Origin: Empedobacter sedimenti
Lineage (GTDB): Bacteria; Bacteroidota; Bacteroidia; Flavobacteriales; Weeksellaceae
Length of the DNA: 64,000 nt
Direction of reading: 5' to 3'
NCBI RefSeq assembly: GCF_030005555.1
Contig: NZ_JASCQG010000004.1
Coordinates: 62,001-126,000, forward strand
In this document: piece after piece, positions 1 through 8,103 of the stretch
Layout: the number at the start of each line of letters is the position of its first letter
How positions within the stretch are numbered: position 1 is the stretch's first letter
The notes under the pieces: generated by a model
The model's database searches: none
What the model saw: only the letters and a program-made list of their open reading frames with translations
Told to the model about the DNA's origin: nothing
Translations under genes and position numbers: made by a program

Positions 1-105
1 AACACTGATTTTGTAGCTTACTTTTTTATCAAAAGAATAAGTTTTCTCTTGACCAAATGCAGTTACTGAACAAAGTGCGATTATAGAATAAAATAAGTTT
101 TTCAT
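1..105 (-). CDS. Secreted protein, N-terminal fragment (cut by window edge)
   Basis: The first 35 codons of a minus-strand gene start at an ATG at 105 and run off the left edge of the window. The translation opens with Lys-Asn, then a hydrophobic stretch, and ends the signal in AFGQ just before EKTYSF. This is the usual signal peptidase I pattern in this genome, where several other exported proteins also end the signal in an Ala-x-Ala-Gln or Gly-Gln form. It lies 28 bases after the transketolase N-subunit stop with no terminator between them, so it may be read from the same transcript. The mature part is too short to assign a family or a function. Confidence 0.6.
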   Translation of the reverse strand, partial: MKNLFYSIIALCSVTAFGQEKTYSFDKKVSYKISV

Positions 106-133
106 AGTATAGCGGTTGTAATATTTATTGCGA

Positions 134-979
134 TTAATAATCTGTTAATTCAGTTTCAGGATTTTGCTCTAATGCAGAAGCTAATTGCTCATCGTTAGGT
201 GCTTTTCCGTGCCAAGAGTGGCTTCCCATCATATAATCAACTCCGTTACCCATTTCTGTATGTAATAAAATTGAAACTGGTTTTCCGTTTCCTGTTAATG
301 CTTTAGCTTCTTCTAAAATTGAAATTACTTTTTCTAAGTCATTTCCATCTTTTTCTTCTAAAACAATCCATCCAAAAGATTCTAATTTAGCTCTTAAATC
401 GCCTAATGGTAAAACTTGGTCCGTATCACCATCAATTTGACGACCGTTATAGTCAATTGTTGCAATTACATTATCTACATTTTTACCTGCAGCGTACATA
501 AAAGCTTCCCAAACTTGACCTTCTTGTAATTCACCATCACCATGTAATGTGTAAACTAATTTATCGTCATTGTTTAATTTTTTAGCTTGAGCAGCACCTA
601 AAGCAACTGATAAACCTTGTCCTAAAGATCCAGAAGCTATACGAATACCTGGTAAACCTTCGTGTGTAGTTGGATGACCTTGTAAACGAGAGTCTAACTT
701 TCTGAAAGTAGCCAATTCACTTACTGGGAAAAAACCAGAACGAGCTAATGTGCTGTAGAAAACAGGTGAAATGTGTCCGTTTGATAAGAAGAATAAATCT
801 TCTCCTTTACCGTCCATAGAGAAATCTGAAGAATACGTCATTACTTTACCGTATAATGCAGCAAAGAATTCTGCACAACCTAATGATCCACCTGGGTGTC
901 CACTATTTACGGCATGCACCATTCTCAAAATATCTCTCCTTGTTTGTTGTACTTGTGTTTGAAGTTCTTGAAGTGTCAT
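134..979 (-). CDS. Transketolase, N-terminal subunit
   Basis: This is the thiamine-diphosphate-binding half of transketolase, which moves two-carbon ketol units in the non-oxidative pentose phosphate pathway. The 281-residue product carries HAVNSGHPGGSLG near the N-terminus, the SGSLGQGLS loop, and the diphosphate/Mg motif GDGELQEGQVWEA followed by IDYNGRQ. It stops after the first domain, as in bacteria that encode transketolase as two polypeptides. I start it at the ATG at 979 (MTLQELQTQ). The frame stays open 24 codons further upstream, but that extension reads as an unrelated Cys/Phe-rich stretch and no family member begins that way. The C-terminal subunit is not directly downstream; a secreted protein gene lies there, so the partner must be beyond the window edge or elsewhere. 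Confidence 0.93.
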   Translation of the reverse strand: MTLQELQTQVQQTRRDILRMVHAVNSGHPGGSLGCAEFFAALYGKVMTYSSDFSMDGKGEDLFFLSNGHISPVFYSTLARSGFFPVSELATFRKLDSRLQGHPTTHEGLPGIRIASGSLGQGLSVALGAAQAKKLNNDDKLVYTLHGDGELQEGQVWEAFMYAAGKNVDNVIATIDYNGRQIDGDTDQVLPLGDLRAKLESFGWIVLEEKDGNDLEKVISILEEAKALTGNGKPVSILLHTEMGNGVDYMMGSHSWHGKAPNDEQLASALEQNPETELTDY

Positions 980-1091
980 TGTTTGTTTATAAAAATTTGA
1001 ACAAAAATAATTCTTTTTTGTACGGCAAAAAAATCGTAGAACATAAATCACTACAAATAGGGAGGAGTTTTTTGTTGAGGATAAAAATAAA

Positions 1092-1119
1092 AAAAGACGA
1101 AGAAATTCTCCGTCTTTAT
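1092..1119 (-). terminator. Intrinsic terminator of the proC operon
   Basis: AAAGACG and CGTCTTT arms pair around a mostly complementary A/T-rich centre. Read on the minus strand, the hairpin is followed by seven U. It lies 3 bases beyond the stop of the small gene downstream of proC and well before the transketolase start, so it separates the two units. Confidence 0.7.
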
Positions 1120-1122
1120 ATT

Positions 1123-1368
1123 TTATTCATTGTCTACGTGCCATTCGCCTCTATGAGGGATCAAAGCATCGCGAACTTGTATCATTTCCGATTCTACAAC
1201 TACCAAATAAGCAACAGCATATTCAGGCTCAACTTCTACAAATTCGGCAAGTGTACTTTGTAGTTTTTCTTTCTCTGCATATTGTTTTAAATGAATCGCG
1301 TGATGCTTAGCAGTTGGTATAGCATCGGGACCATAAAAATCCCAGATTAATTTTAATTTCTTTTCCAT
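1123..1368 (-). CDS. Conserved small protein downstream of proC, function unknown
   Basis: An 81-residue soluble protein with no signal peptide or membrane segment. It begins MEKKLKLIWDFYGPDA, is rich in His in the middle (AKHHAIHLKQYA), and is acidic after that (LAEFVEVEPEYAVAYL). The ATG lies 3 bases after the proC stop, so the two are almost certainly co-transcribed, and a terminator follows at once. I do not recognise a named family. The defined length, ordered composition and tight coupling make it a real gene and not a chance frame. A role linked to proline synthesis is only a guess from position. Confidence 0.7.
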   Translation of the reverse strand: MEKKLKLIWDFYGPDAIPTAKHHAIHLKQYAEKEKLQSTLAEFVEVEPEYAVAYLVVVESEMIQVRDALIPHRGEWHVDNE

Positions 1369-1371
1369 TTC

Positions 1372-2154
1372 TTAAATTTTTTCAAATGAAGTTTTAATTC
1401 CTTTGATTAATGAAGAACTAAAACCTTGATGTTCCATTTCGTTTAATCCAGCAATTGTACAACCTTTTGGTGTTGTAACTTTATCAATTTCTTGTTCTGG
1501 ATGCAAACCATTTTCTATTAACAATTCGGCTGCACCTTTTACAGTTTGCGTCACTATTTTTGAAGCAGTTTGCGCATCAAAACCGATTTCTATTCCTCCC
1601 TGAATCATAGCACGTATAAAGCGTAAAACATAAGCAATTCCGCAAGCACCAATCACAGTTGCTGCGTTCATTAATTCTTCGTTAATAACAACAGTTTCAC
1701 CAATTGGATTGAAAATCGTTTTAATTTCCTCAATTATATTTTCATCTTTATTGTTACCACAAATACATGTTATTGATTCTTCTACAGCTGCAGCCGTATT
1801 AGGCATTCCTCTGAAAATTGTAATTCCTTTTGGTAAAATATTTTCATAGGTTTTAAGTGAAATACCTGTTGCAACCGAAATCAAAATTTTTGATGAAGTA
1901 AAATCAGCTTCTAATTCTTCTAAAACTTCGGTCACTTTGTAAGGTTTTACACAAAGTAAAATGTAATTCGCTTCTTTTACAGCAAAGTGATTGTCTGATG
2001 TAATTGTAACTCCTTGTGATTTTAGATGCTCTATTTTTTGCAGATTATTACGTGTTGCAATAATTTGTTCTGGTAAAAAAGCTTTATTTTTTATTAAACC
2101 TTCTGCGATTGCAATTCCTAAATTTCCTGCTCCAATTATGGCGATTTTTTTCAT
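1372..2154 (-). CDS. proC: Pyrroline-5-carboxylate reductase
   Basis: This enzyme catalyses the last step of proline synthesis, the NAD(P)H-dependent reduction of 1-pyrroline-5-carboxylate. The 260-residue length is normal. The N-terminal Rossmann fold starts with IAIIGAGNLGIAIAEGL (dinucleotide-binding GxGxxG-type loop), followed by ILLCVKPYKV and FRGMPNTAAAVEES, typical of ProC. The C-terminal dimerisation domain has the family signature region KVTTPKGCTIAGLNEMEHQGF. It starts at an ATG at 2154, 23 bases after the symporter stop; the two may share a transcript, although a weak hairpin overlaps the symporter stop. The small conserved gene follows after 3 bases. Confidence 0.95.
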   Translation of the reverse strand: MKKIAIIGAGNLGIAIAEGLIKNKAFLPEQIIATRNNLQKIEHLKSQGVTITSDNHFAVKEANYILLCVKPYKVTEVLEELEADFTSSKILISVATGISLKTYENILPKGITIFRGMPNTAAAVEESITCICGNNKDENIIEEIKTIFNPIGETVVINEELMNAATVIGACGIAYVLRFIRAMIQGGIEIGFDAQTASKIVTQTVKGAAELLIENGLHPEQEIDKVTTPKGCTIAGLNEMEHQGFSSSLIKGIKTSFEKI

Positions 2155-2177
2155 TTTGTGGCTTTAATTAAAGTGTT

Positions 2178-3716
2178 TTAAGCACTTAAGTTTACTTCTT
2201 TTTGTTTTGTAGAACTTACTAACCATAAACCTATAAATGTTAATAAACCATTTAAGATGATTAATTCAACCCCAATTTTGTAATCCGTAAAATTGATGAC
2301 TAACTCATTGATAATATAGGTAAAAATAGGTGCCAAAATAGCAACTGCTATGATTGAATATTTTTTGTAAATGTTACGTTTAGTTAAAATTCCGAAAGCG
2401 AATAAACCTAACAATGGTCCGTATGTATAACCTGCAACCTCCATTACAAGATAAACAATCGATTTATTGTTGATTGCTTTGAAAACCATGATTAAGATAA
2501 AGAAAACAACTGTAAAAATTAAGTGAACACGAATACGGATTTTCTTTTTCTCTTTTTCAGATTTTTCTTTGTCTTCGTTGATGTTTAGTAAATCAACGCA
2601 ATAAGAACTTGTAACAGCTGTTAAAGCACCATCGGCAGAAGGAAATAATGCTGAAATTAATCCAATAATAAAGATAATAGAGATAATCATTGGGAAATGA
2701 CTTCCTGATAACGATAATGCCGGAAACATATCGTCACCCATAATACTTTGCCCATTTTGAGCCATTAGAAAGCCATCAGCAGTATAAAAACCACCTTCGC
2801 TCATTGCGTACAAATAAAGTAAACCTCCTAAGAAAAGGAAGGCTAAATTGACAATCAACAGCGTTCCGGCGAATGTCAACATATTCTTTTTAGAGTTGTG
2901 AAGATTATCAACTGAAATATTTTTTTGCATCATTTCTTGATCAAGACCTGTCATCGCAATTGTGATAAACATTCCACCCAAAATTGTTTTCAAGAAAAAT
3001 GTTTTTGAGTTAGGATCAAGGTTAATGAAATGTGTATAATTTTTGGCTTGCATCAAATCATAAGCTTCACCAACAGACAGATTAAGATGTGATAGAATAA
3101 ACCAAATACATGCAATCAAACTAATAATCATAAAAGAAGTTTGTAATGTATCTGTTACAACAATTGTTTTTACACCTCCTTCAAAAGTATATAATAATAT
3201 CATTAATAGTAAGATAAACGTTGTAACCCAGAATGGAACGCCTAAATTATCTAACAAAAATATTTGTAAAACATTTACTACTAAATACAAACGTGCAGTT
3301 GCTCCAATTCCTCGCGAAATGATGAAGAAAACCGAACCTATTTTGTGCGCTTCGACATTAAAACGTTTTCCTAAATACGTATAAATCGAAGTCAAATTCA
3401 TGCGATAATACAACGGAAGCAGAACTCCAGCTACAATAAAGTAACCAAGGAAAAATCCGATTACCATCATATAATACTCGAATCCCCCGTAAATGTATTC
3501 AGATCCAGTTAGTTTTCCGACAGTTCCCGGAACAGAAATAAATGTTACACCACTAAGACTTGTTCCAATCATCCCGAAAGCAACCAACCACCATTTACTT
3601 TTCTTATTCCCGTTAAAGAATGATTGATTATCCGAGTTTCTGCTGGTAAAGTAAGAGATAACTAATAGTCCTACAAAGTATACAATTACACAAAGCAGTA
3701 AAATTGTTGAGTTCAT
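2178..3716 (-). CDS. Sodium:solute symporter (SSS family)
   Basis: An inner-membrane transporter of the SSS family, which couples solute uptake to the sodium gradient. The 512-residue protein has about 13 hydrophobic segments. It carries the family features GMIGTSLSGVTFISVPG after the second helix, the GATARLYLVVNV region, and the long helix with FPSADGALTAVTSSYCVD. The substrate cannot be read from the sequence; relatives carry sugars, amino acids, nucleosides or sialic acid. I start it at the ATG at 3716 (MNSTILLLCVIVYFVGLL). A longer frame reaching 3764 would overlap the promoter at 3738-3764. The gene is divergent from recR. Confidence 0.88.
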   Translation of the reverse strand: MNSTILLLCVIVYFVGLLVISYFTSRNSDNQSFFNGNKKSKWWLVAFGMIGTSLSGVTFISVPGTVGKLTGSEYIYGGFEYYMMVIGFFLGYFIVAGVLLPLYYRMNLTSIYTYLGKRFNVEAHKIGSVFFIISRGIGATARLYLVVNVLQIFLLDNLGVPFWVTTFILLLMILLYTFEGGVKTIVVTDTLQTSFMIISLIACIWFILSHLNLSVGEAYDLMQAKNYTHFINLDPNSKTFFLKTILGGMFITIAMTGLDQEMMQKNISVDNLHNSKKNMLTFAGTLLIVNLAFLFLGGLLYLYAMSEGGFYTADGFLMAQNGQSIMGDDMFPALSLSGSHFPMIISIIFIIGLISALFPSADGALTAVTSSYCVDLLNINEDKEKSEKEKKKIRIRVHLIFTVVFFILIMVFKAINNKSIVYLVMEVAGYTYGPLLGLFAFGILTKRNIYKKYSIIAVAILAPIFTYIINELVINFTDYKIGVELIILNGLLTFIGLWLVSSTKQKEVNLSA

Positions 3717-3737
3717 AATTTTTAGAGTAAATATGCC

Positions 3738-3764
3738 CAAATTTACTATTTTTGATGATACCAA
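3738..3764 (-). promoter_or_regulatory. Promoter for the sodium:solute symporter
   Basis: The minus strand reads TAAATTTG at 3745-3738, a full match to the Bacteroidota -7 element TAnnTTTG, with CTTGG about 16-17 bases upstream as the -33 element. The predicted start leaves about 15 bases of leader before the ATG at 3716. Confidence 0.55.
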
Positions 3765-3794
3765 GACATATAAATTTTGAGTAGATAAAAATCG

Positions 3795-3802
3795 TAATTT
3801 TG
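3795..3802 (+). promoter_or_regulatory. -7 element of the recR promoter
   Basis: TAATTTTG matches TAnnTTTG and lies 19 bases before the recR ATG. A TTTTG at 3775-3779 could be the -33 element, though the 15-base spacing is short. It sits back to back with the symporter promoter. Confidence 0.45.
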
Positions 3803-3821
3803 TTGTCCTTAATTTTTAGAA

Positions 3822-4436
3822 ATGAATTACCCAAGCAAAGTGTTAGAGAAAGCTGTAGATGAAATGTCTAATTTACCAGGAATAGGTAAACGAACGGCTT
3901 TGCGTTTGGTTTTGCATATGCTAAATCGTCCAAAATCTCAAACTGTAGCTTTGTCCGAAGCACTTTCTCATTTGATGGAAGATGTAAAATATTGTCAACA
4001 CTGTCATACAATTTCTGATCAAGATGTTTGTGAAATTTGTAATAATCCTTTGCGCGACGAATCGTTGATTTGTGTTGTAGAAGATGTTCGTGATGTGATG
4101 GCGATAGAAAATACAGGTCAATTTAAAGGGAAATATCACGTTTTGGGAGGTAAGATTTCGCCAATGGAAGGAATTGGTCCTGGACAATTAAATATTCAGA
4201 CTTTGATAGATCGCGTAAAAACAGATGAGGTAAAAGAGATTATTTTTGCATTGAGTTCTACAATGGAAGGCGATACAACCGTATTTTATTTGTACAGACA
4301 ATTAAAAGATGTTGATCTAATTTTTTCTACAATTGCGCGAGGACTTGGAGTAGGAGATGAGCTAGAATATGCTGACGAAGCAACTTTGGTACGATCTATA
4401 CAATATCGTGTTCCTTACTCTGAAAACAAGTTCTAA
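3822..4436 (+). CDS. recR: Recombination protein RecR
   Basis: RecR works with RecF and RecO to load RecA onto gapped DNA. The 204-residue length is typical. In order, the sequence shows the helix-hairpin-helix [12 protein letters not shown] (residues 18-29), a four-cysteine zinc motif with C58, C61, C70 and C73, the Toprim start [14 protein letters not shown], and the Walker-B-like C-terminal region ending in [20 protein letters not shown]. The stop codon directly abuts the ATG of the glycosyltransferase that follows (zero spacing), so the two are translationally coupled. Confidence 0.96.
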   Translation: MNYPSKVLEKAVDEMSNLPGIGKRTALRLVLHMLNRPKSQTVALSEALSHLMEDVKYCQHCHTISDQDVCEICNNPLRDESLICVVEDVRDVMAIENTGQFKGKYHVLGGKISPMEGIGPGQLNIQTLIDRVKTDEVKEIIFALSSTMEGDTTVFYLYRQLKDVDLIFSTIARGLGVGDELEYADEATLVRSIQYRVPYSENKF

Positions 4437-5510
4437 ATGAAGATTTCGATTGTTATCGTTAGTTATAATGCTCCAAAACATTTGGATATTTGTCTTGATT
4501 CTTGTCACGAAGCAATAAAAAATGTAAACGGAGAAATTATTGTGGTAGATAATAATTCGAGTGAAATTGTTTTTGAAGAATTAAAAAAAGTACATCCTAA
4601 CATAAAGTTTCTACTTCAGAAAGATAATTTAGGCTTTGCAAAAGCAAACAATATTGGCGTTGAGAATGCTTTGGGCGAATATGTATTAATTCTCAATCCA
4701 GATACTATTATTCCAGAAAATATTGTTCAAGAATTAATTGACTTTCATCAATCTAAAGAAAAAATAGGATTTGTTGGAGTTCGGTTAATTGATACAAACG
4801 GTAATTTTCATCCCGAATCTAAACGAAATATTCCGACAGCAAAAAATTCTTTTTCAAAGTTATTTAAACGGAAACATTCTTCAAAATCAAATAATTATTA
4901 TAAGTTAGAAGTTGATGAGTTTTCTACAGCTCCTTGCGAAATTTTGGTTGGTGCTTTTATGTTTACAACAAAGCAAATTTACCAAGATTTAGAAGGTTTT
5001 GATAACCGATATTTTATGTATGGCGAAGACATTGATCTAAGTTATAGTGCAGAATTAGCTGGATACAAAAATTATTACAAAGGCGATATTACGGTATTAC
5101 ATTATAAAGGAGAAAGTACGCATCGAGATAAAAAATATTATAATATGTTTTTTGAAGCAATGATGATTTTCTTGGCAAAATATTACAAAGAAAATAAATT
5201 AAATTATTTTGTTTTGAAAAGTGGAATTTTACTTAAATATTGGATTGAAATTATAAAGTATAACTTTTCAAGAGAAGTTAAAGTACCTATGATTGATGGT
5301 AATGAAACGAACTACATTCAGCTAAAAGATCAAATAGAATTGCGTAATTTATATAATCAAAATGTAGTTTTAAATGCCGAAAAATTCAGCTACAAAGAAA
5401 TTTTAGAAATGATTTCGCAACATTCTAAACAATCAATATCATTTTACATTCAACCCAAAAAAAAGAAGTATTGGATAGGTGATAATAAAAAAATAATTGA
5501 AAAAAAATAA
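4437..5510 (+). CDS. Family 2 glycosyltransferase (rhamnosyltransferase-like)
   Basis: An inverting GT-A fold glycosyltransferase. The 357-residue protein starts ISIVIVSYNAPKHLDICLDS, has VVDNNSSE and DNLGFAKANNIG, the metal-binding DxD-type LNPDT, and the acceptor-side motif YFMYGEDIDLSY. This order is typical of WcaA/RfbF-like enzymes that build cell-surface polysaccharide. The catalytic domain ends near residue 250. The last 100 residues (after FVLKSGILLKYWIEIIKYN) are lysine- and asparagine-rich and match no domain I know. The start codon directly follows the recR stop. The sugar donor and the acceptor cannot be read from the sequence. Confidence 0.85.
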   Translation: MKISIVIVSYNAPKHLDICLDSCHEAIKNVNGEIIVVDNNSSEIVFEELKKVHPNIKFLLQKDNLGFAKANNIGVENALGEYVLILNPDTIIPENIVQELIDFHQSKEKIGFVGVRLIDTNGNFHPESKRNIPTAKNSFSKLFKRKHSSKSNNYYKLEVDEFSTAPCEILVGAFMFTTKQIYQDLEGFDNRYFMYGEDIDLSYSAELAGYKNYYKGDITVLHYKGESTHRDKKYYNMFFEAMMIFLAKYYKENKLNYFVLKSGILLKYWIEIIKYNFSREVKVPMIDGNETNYIQLKDQIELRNLYNQNVVLNAEKFSYKEILEMISQHSKQSISFYIQPKKKKYWIGDNKKIIEKK

Positions 5511-5537
5511 AGCTGGATTAATGTCCAGCTTTTGTTT
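5509..5537 (+). terminator. Bidirectional terminator between the glycosyltransferase and the lipoprotein
   Basis: AAGCTGGA and TCCAGCTT pair around a 6-base loop. U-rich runs follow in both directions. The hairpin overlaps the last codons of the convergent lipoprotein gene (Lys-Ala-Gly-His-stop). Confidence 0.75.
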
Positions 5538-5787
5538 TTATTGAATCTTTTACCTCTTTAGCAGGTGTTTCTACAGTTTTTGTAGAATCTTTAACTTCTT
5601 CATGTTTCTCTTCAGCTTTCTCTGCGTGTTCTGCATGCGCTCCATGAGCAGCTTCAGCTTTGTGATGCATTTCTTCTGCAGTTGCAGGTTCATGTACAAC
5701 TGGAAGAACTCCGTGGTTTACACCAGCTTTAGAGTTACAAGAAGTAGCAAATGCTGCAACAGCTACTAAAAGAATTAATTTTTTCAT
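5518..5787 (-). CDS. Small His/Glu/Ala-rich lipoprotein
   Basis: An 89-residue predicted lipoprotein. The N-terminus MKKLILLVAVAAFATSC is a signal with a lipobox (Ala-Thr-Ser-Cys), so the mature protein should start at a lipidated Cys. The rest is of low complexity: a His/Ala/Glu block (HHKAEAAHGAHAEHAEKAEEKHEE) and then Lys/Thr/Glu repeats (VKDSTKTVETPAKEVKDSIKTK). I start it at the ATG at 5787; an in-frame ATG three codons upstream exists, but the signal fits the shorter form. The His-rich block could bind metal, but no family supports this. A full promoter lies upstream. Confidence 0.75.
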   Translation of the reverse strand: MKKLILLVAVAAFATSCNSKAGVNHGVLPVVHEPATAEEMHHKAEAAHGAHAEHAEKAEEKHEEVKDSTKTVETPAKEVKDSIKTKAGH

Positions 5788-5833
5788 GACGTACAATTTA
5801 TTGTAAGGGTATATTATTAAATAATTATTTTGA

Positions 5834-5861
5834 CAAAATTAGTTAAAAACATTGAGTTCAA
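5834..5861 (-). promoter_or_regulatory. Promoter for the small lipoprotein
   Basis: The minus strand has TTG at 5861-5859, 17 bases, then TAATTTTG at 5841-5834, matching the -33/-7 layout of Bacteroidota housekeeping promoters. The leader would be about 40 bases. Confidence 0.55.
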
Positions 5862-5870
5862 CTAACTGAT

Positions 5871-6521
5871 TTATTTCAATTGTGCAATTTTTTGAATTCC
5901 ACCTTTTGTTTTATCACCAACTTTTACGTTGATTTCAGTATCAAGAGGTAAAAAGATATCTACACGAGATCCAAATTTGATAAAACCATATTCTTTTCCA
6001 GCAACTGCAGCATCATTCTCTTTACTATAGCAAACAATTCTACGTGCAACTGCACCTGCAATTTGTCTGAATAAGATTTTTGTATGATCTGCATTTTCTA
6101 CGACAACAGTTGTTCTTTCGTTCAATTCAGATGATTTTGGATGAAATGCAACCAAAAATTTACCTGGATGATATTTAGAATAAATTACTTTTCCATTTAC
6201 AGGATAACGCGTCACGTGTACATTAAGTGGTGTCATGAAAATAGAAAGTTGAATACATTTCTGATTAAGAAATTCGCTTTCATAAACCTCTTCTAAAACA
6301 ACAACTTTTCCATCAACTGGTGCTATTACACAGTTTTCAGAAGAATCAGATTCTCTGATTGGGTTTCTGAAAAACCAAACGATAAATCCATATAAAATCC
6401 ATAATGGTAAGGCGAAATAAAACCCATAAACAGGAAAAAAGTAATGTAATACTCCTGTTGCGATTGCAAATAAAACTAAGCAACCGATTAAAATAGCTGT
6501 TCCTTCTCTGTGAAGTTTCAT
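5871..6521 (-). CDS. psd: Phosphatidylserine decarboxylase proenzyme (short form)
   Basis: Psd makes phosphatidylethanolamine from phosphatidylserine. The 216-residue product is the short proenzyme type. Two hydrophobic segments occupy residues 8-50. The core then has APVDGKVVVLEE, IFMTPLNVHVTRYPVNG and YHPGKFLVAFHPKSSELNER. The self-cleavage site is KFGS, with predicted cleavage between G184 and S185; the Ser becomes the pyruvoyl group of the alpha chain. The ATG overlaps the cdsA stop by 4 bases (ATGA), which places two consecutive parts of phospholipid synthesis in one operon. The order LUD protein-cdsA-psd on the minus strand fits coupled expression. Confidence 0.92.
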   Translation of the reverse strand: MKLHREGTAILIGCLVLFAIATGVLHYFFPVYGFYFALPLWILYGFIVWFFRNPIRESDSSENCVIAPVDGKVVVLEEVYESEFLNQKCIQLSIFMTPLNVHVTRYPVNGKVIYSKYHPGKFLVAFHPKSSELNERTTVVVENADHTKILFRQIAGAVARRIVCYSKENDAAVAGKEYGFIKFGSRVDIFLPLDTEINVKVGDKTKGGIQKIAQLK

Positions 6522-7366
6522 AAAGTGTATACTAATAAATAATATAAATAGACAAATGGTACGACAAATATAAAACTATCTAGTCGATCTAAAAAACCGC
6601 CGTGACCTGGAATTAGGTTAGAGCTATCTTTTACATTGAAAAATCGTTTTATTTTAGATTCTGTCAAATCTCCAAACGGACCTAAAGCTGCAACTATCAA
6701 ACCGATAATCATCCAGTTACCGTGTAAGTTTTCGCCGTAATATTTTTGAATTAAAAATCCTGCTAAAAGTGTGAAAACTATTCCTCCAAGAAATCCTTCC
6801 CATGTTTTTGCACCAGAAATTTTTGGAGCAAATTTATGTTTTCCGATCAAATTTCCTGTTAAATAGGCAAATGTATCACTACACCAAAGTAACAAAAAGA
6901 CAAAGAAAACTTCGTAATGCATTACTTTTTCTCCCAAAGCATAATCAAAGCTTGGTAGAGTTAAGGCAAGGGCAAATGGAGCAATAATGTAAGTTAAACC
7001 TAAAGTTGCTTTTCCGAAATCGTTTAACAATTCGTTTGTAGATTTAAATATGGTATAAATACTAAACAAGAAAAGTACTGGTACAATGAAAAAAGCACTT
7101 TTTAGGTAAAAGAAATAATGATTAGAAGTTTCAAATGCTTCTAAAAAATTTTTACTATAATATCCAAATATCAATAATGAGGCTAATAAAACACCTAATT
7201 GATAGATTTTTTTTGAAAGATTAGTAATTTTTAGAAATTCGTACAAACAAAACAGTCCAAAAACCATCATTAATACGATAAGTCCTTTTGGGTGAATGGT
7301 TGTTCCTAAAAATATGATGATGGCGTATACAAGCCCCGAAGAAGCTCTAACAACTAAATTTTTCAT
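6518..7366 (-). CDS. cdsA: Phosphatidate cytidylyltransferase
   Basis: CdsA makes CDP-diacylglycerol, the precursor of all phospholipids, in the inner membrane. The 282-residue protein has about eight hydrophobic segments. The family signature is complete: SDTFAYLTGNLIGKHK, then ISGAKTWEGFLGG, then GDLTESKIKRFFNVKDSS followed by IPGHGGFLDRLDS near the C-terminus. It starts at an ATG 2 bases after the LUD-protein stop and ends inside the first codons of psd. Confidence 0.95.
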   Translation of the reverse strand: MKNLVVRASSGLVYAIIIFLGTTIHPKGLIVLMMVFGLFCLYEFLKITNLSKKIYQLGVLLASLLIFGYYSKNFLEAFETSNHYFFYLKSAFFIVPVLFLFSIYTIFKSTNELLNDFGKATLGLTYIIAPFALALTLPSFDYALGEKVMHYEVFFVFLLLWCSDTFAYLTGNLIGKHKFAPKISGAKTWEGFLGGIVFTLLAGFLIQKYYGENLHGNWMIIGLIVAALGPFGDLTESKIKRFFNVKDSSNLIPGHGGFLDRLDSFIFVVPFVYLYYLLVYTL

Positions 7367-7368
7367 GG

Positions 7369-7974
7369 CTATTCTTCAACCAATAACAAATAAATATTCT
7401 TCGCATTCTGTATGTTAGGAAATTTGTGCATGTTTTTTCCTCGAATCGAAGTAATTTTAGATGGAAGATTGTCTTTTTTTAAAGTTCGTAATTTTTGCAA
7501 TGCAGCTCCAACATTCTCTACAAGTTGAGAAGGACGAGCATAAATAATAAAGTTTGATGGGAAATCGTCGATATTTCTTCCACAAGTTTGATGAGCAGAT
7601 AACATAATACTACCATCAAAAGCGATTAGAAATTCGCAATTCAAAAAACTTAGTGTATATCTAGAATCACTAGGATTTTCTACATATGGAATATTCACAG
7701 CTTGTAAAGCTTGTTGCAAACTAGGATCTAAACAGATTAATTCGCTTACATTTTCGTAGTTAACAATTTCTTTTAAGTTACGGAAAGCTTCTTCGTTATT
7801 ATCACAAAATAAAAAATGCCCACCACCAGCGTTAAAGTTTGTTGCAAAAACTTCATCCATTGATAAGTTGTTCTCAGAATAATTTGGATGAAATAAATCA
7901 ATTTGATTTTCCTCATCATTATTCTCAGTTTGGTGAGTGGCTTTTTTTAGTAGGTTTTTAATTGCTTTCCACAT
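7369..7974 (-). CDS. LUD (LutC/YkgG-like) domain protein
   Basis: A 201-residue soluble protein that I assign to the LUD family from its overall pattern: AGGGHFLFCDNNEEAFRNLK near the front, a middle section on alternating strands and helices (CEFLIAFDGSIMLSAHQTCG), and the late FIIYARPSQLVENVGAALQKL. LUD proteins include LutC of lactate utilisation and many single-domain proteins of unknown role. No lactate-oxidation genes are nearby; it is instead the first gene of a unit with cdsA (2-base gap) and psd. A link to phospholipid synthesis is inferred from position alone. Confidence 0.7.
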   Translation of the reverse strand: MWKAIKNLLKKATHQTENNDEENQIDLFHPNYSENNLSMDEVFATNFNAGGGHFLFCDNNEEAFRNLKEIVNYENVSELICLDPSLQQALQAVNIPYVENPSDSRYTLSFLNCEFLIAFDGSIMLSAHQTCGRNIDDFPSNFIIYARPSQLVENVGAALQKLRTLKKDNLPSKITSIRGKNMHKFPNIQNAKNIYLLLVEE

Positions 7975-8051
7975 GAATACTCATGATTTAATGCGAAATT
8001 ACATAATTTAACCCTAAAGGTAACAAAAATTGTCTATATAATAATATGTAA

Positions 8052-8085
8052 AAAAAAAATCGCCTATAAAAAGCGATTTTTTTTT
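8052..8085 (-). terminator. Terminator after ftsH
   Basis: AAAAATCGC and GCGATTTTT pair around a short A/T loop. The minus strand ends in a run of about ten U. It isolates the rsfS-ftsH transcript from the LUD-cdsA-psd unit. Confidence 0.85.
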
Positions 8086-8103
8086 AAGATTTATCTATTT
8101 TGA

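Noticed and set aside
856-1263. Plus-strand frame of 135 codons across the transketolase start and the proC-linked gene
   Set aside because: It runs antisense to two real genes and through the terminator at 1092-1119; the peptide shows no domain.
2160-2185. Hairpin-like sequence overlapping the sodium:solute symporter stop
   Set aside because: AAGTG/CACTT pair over only 5 bases and no U-run follows on the minus strand, so it was not called as a terminator.
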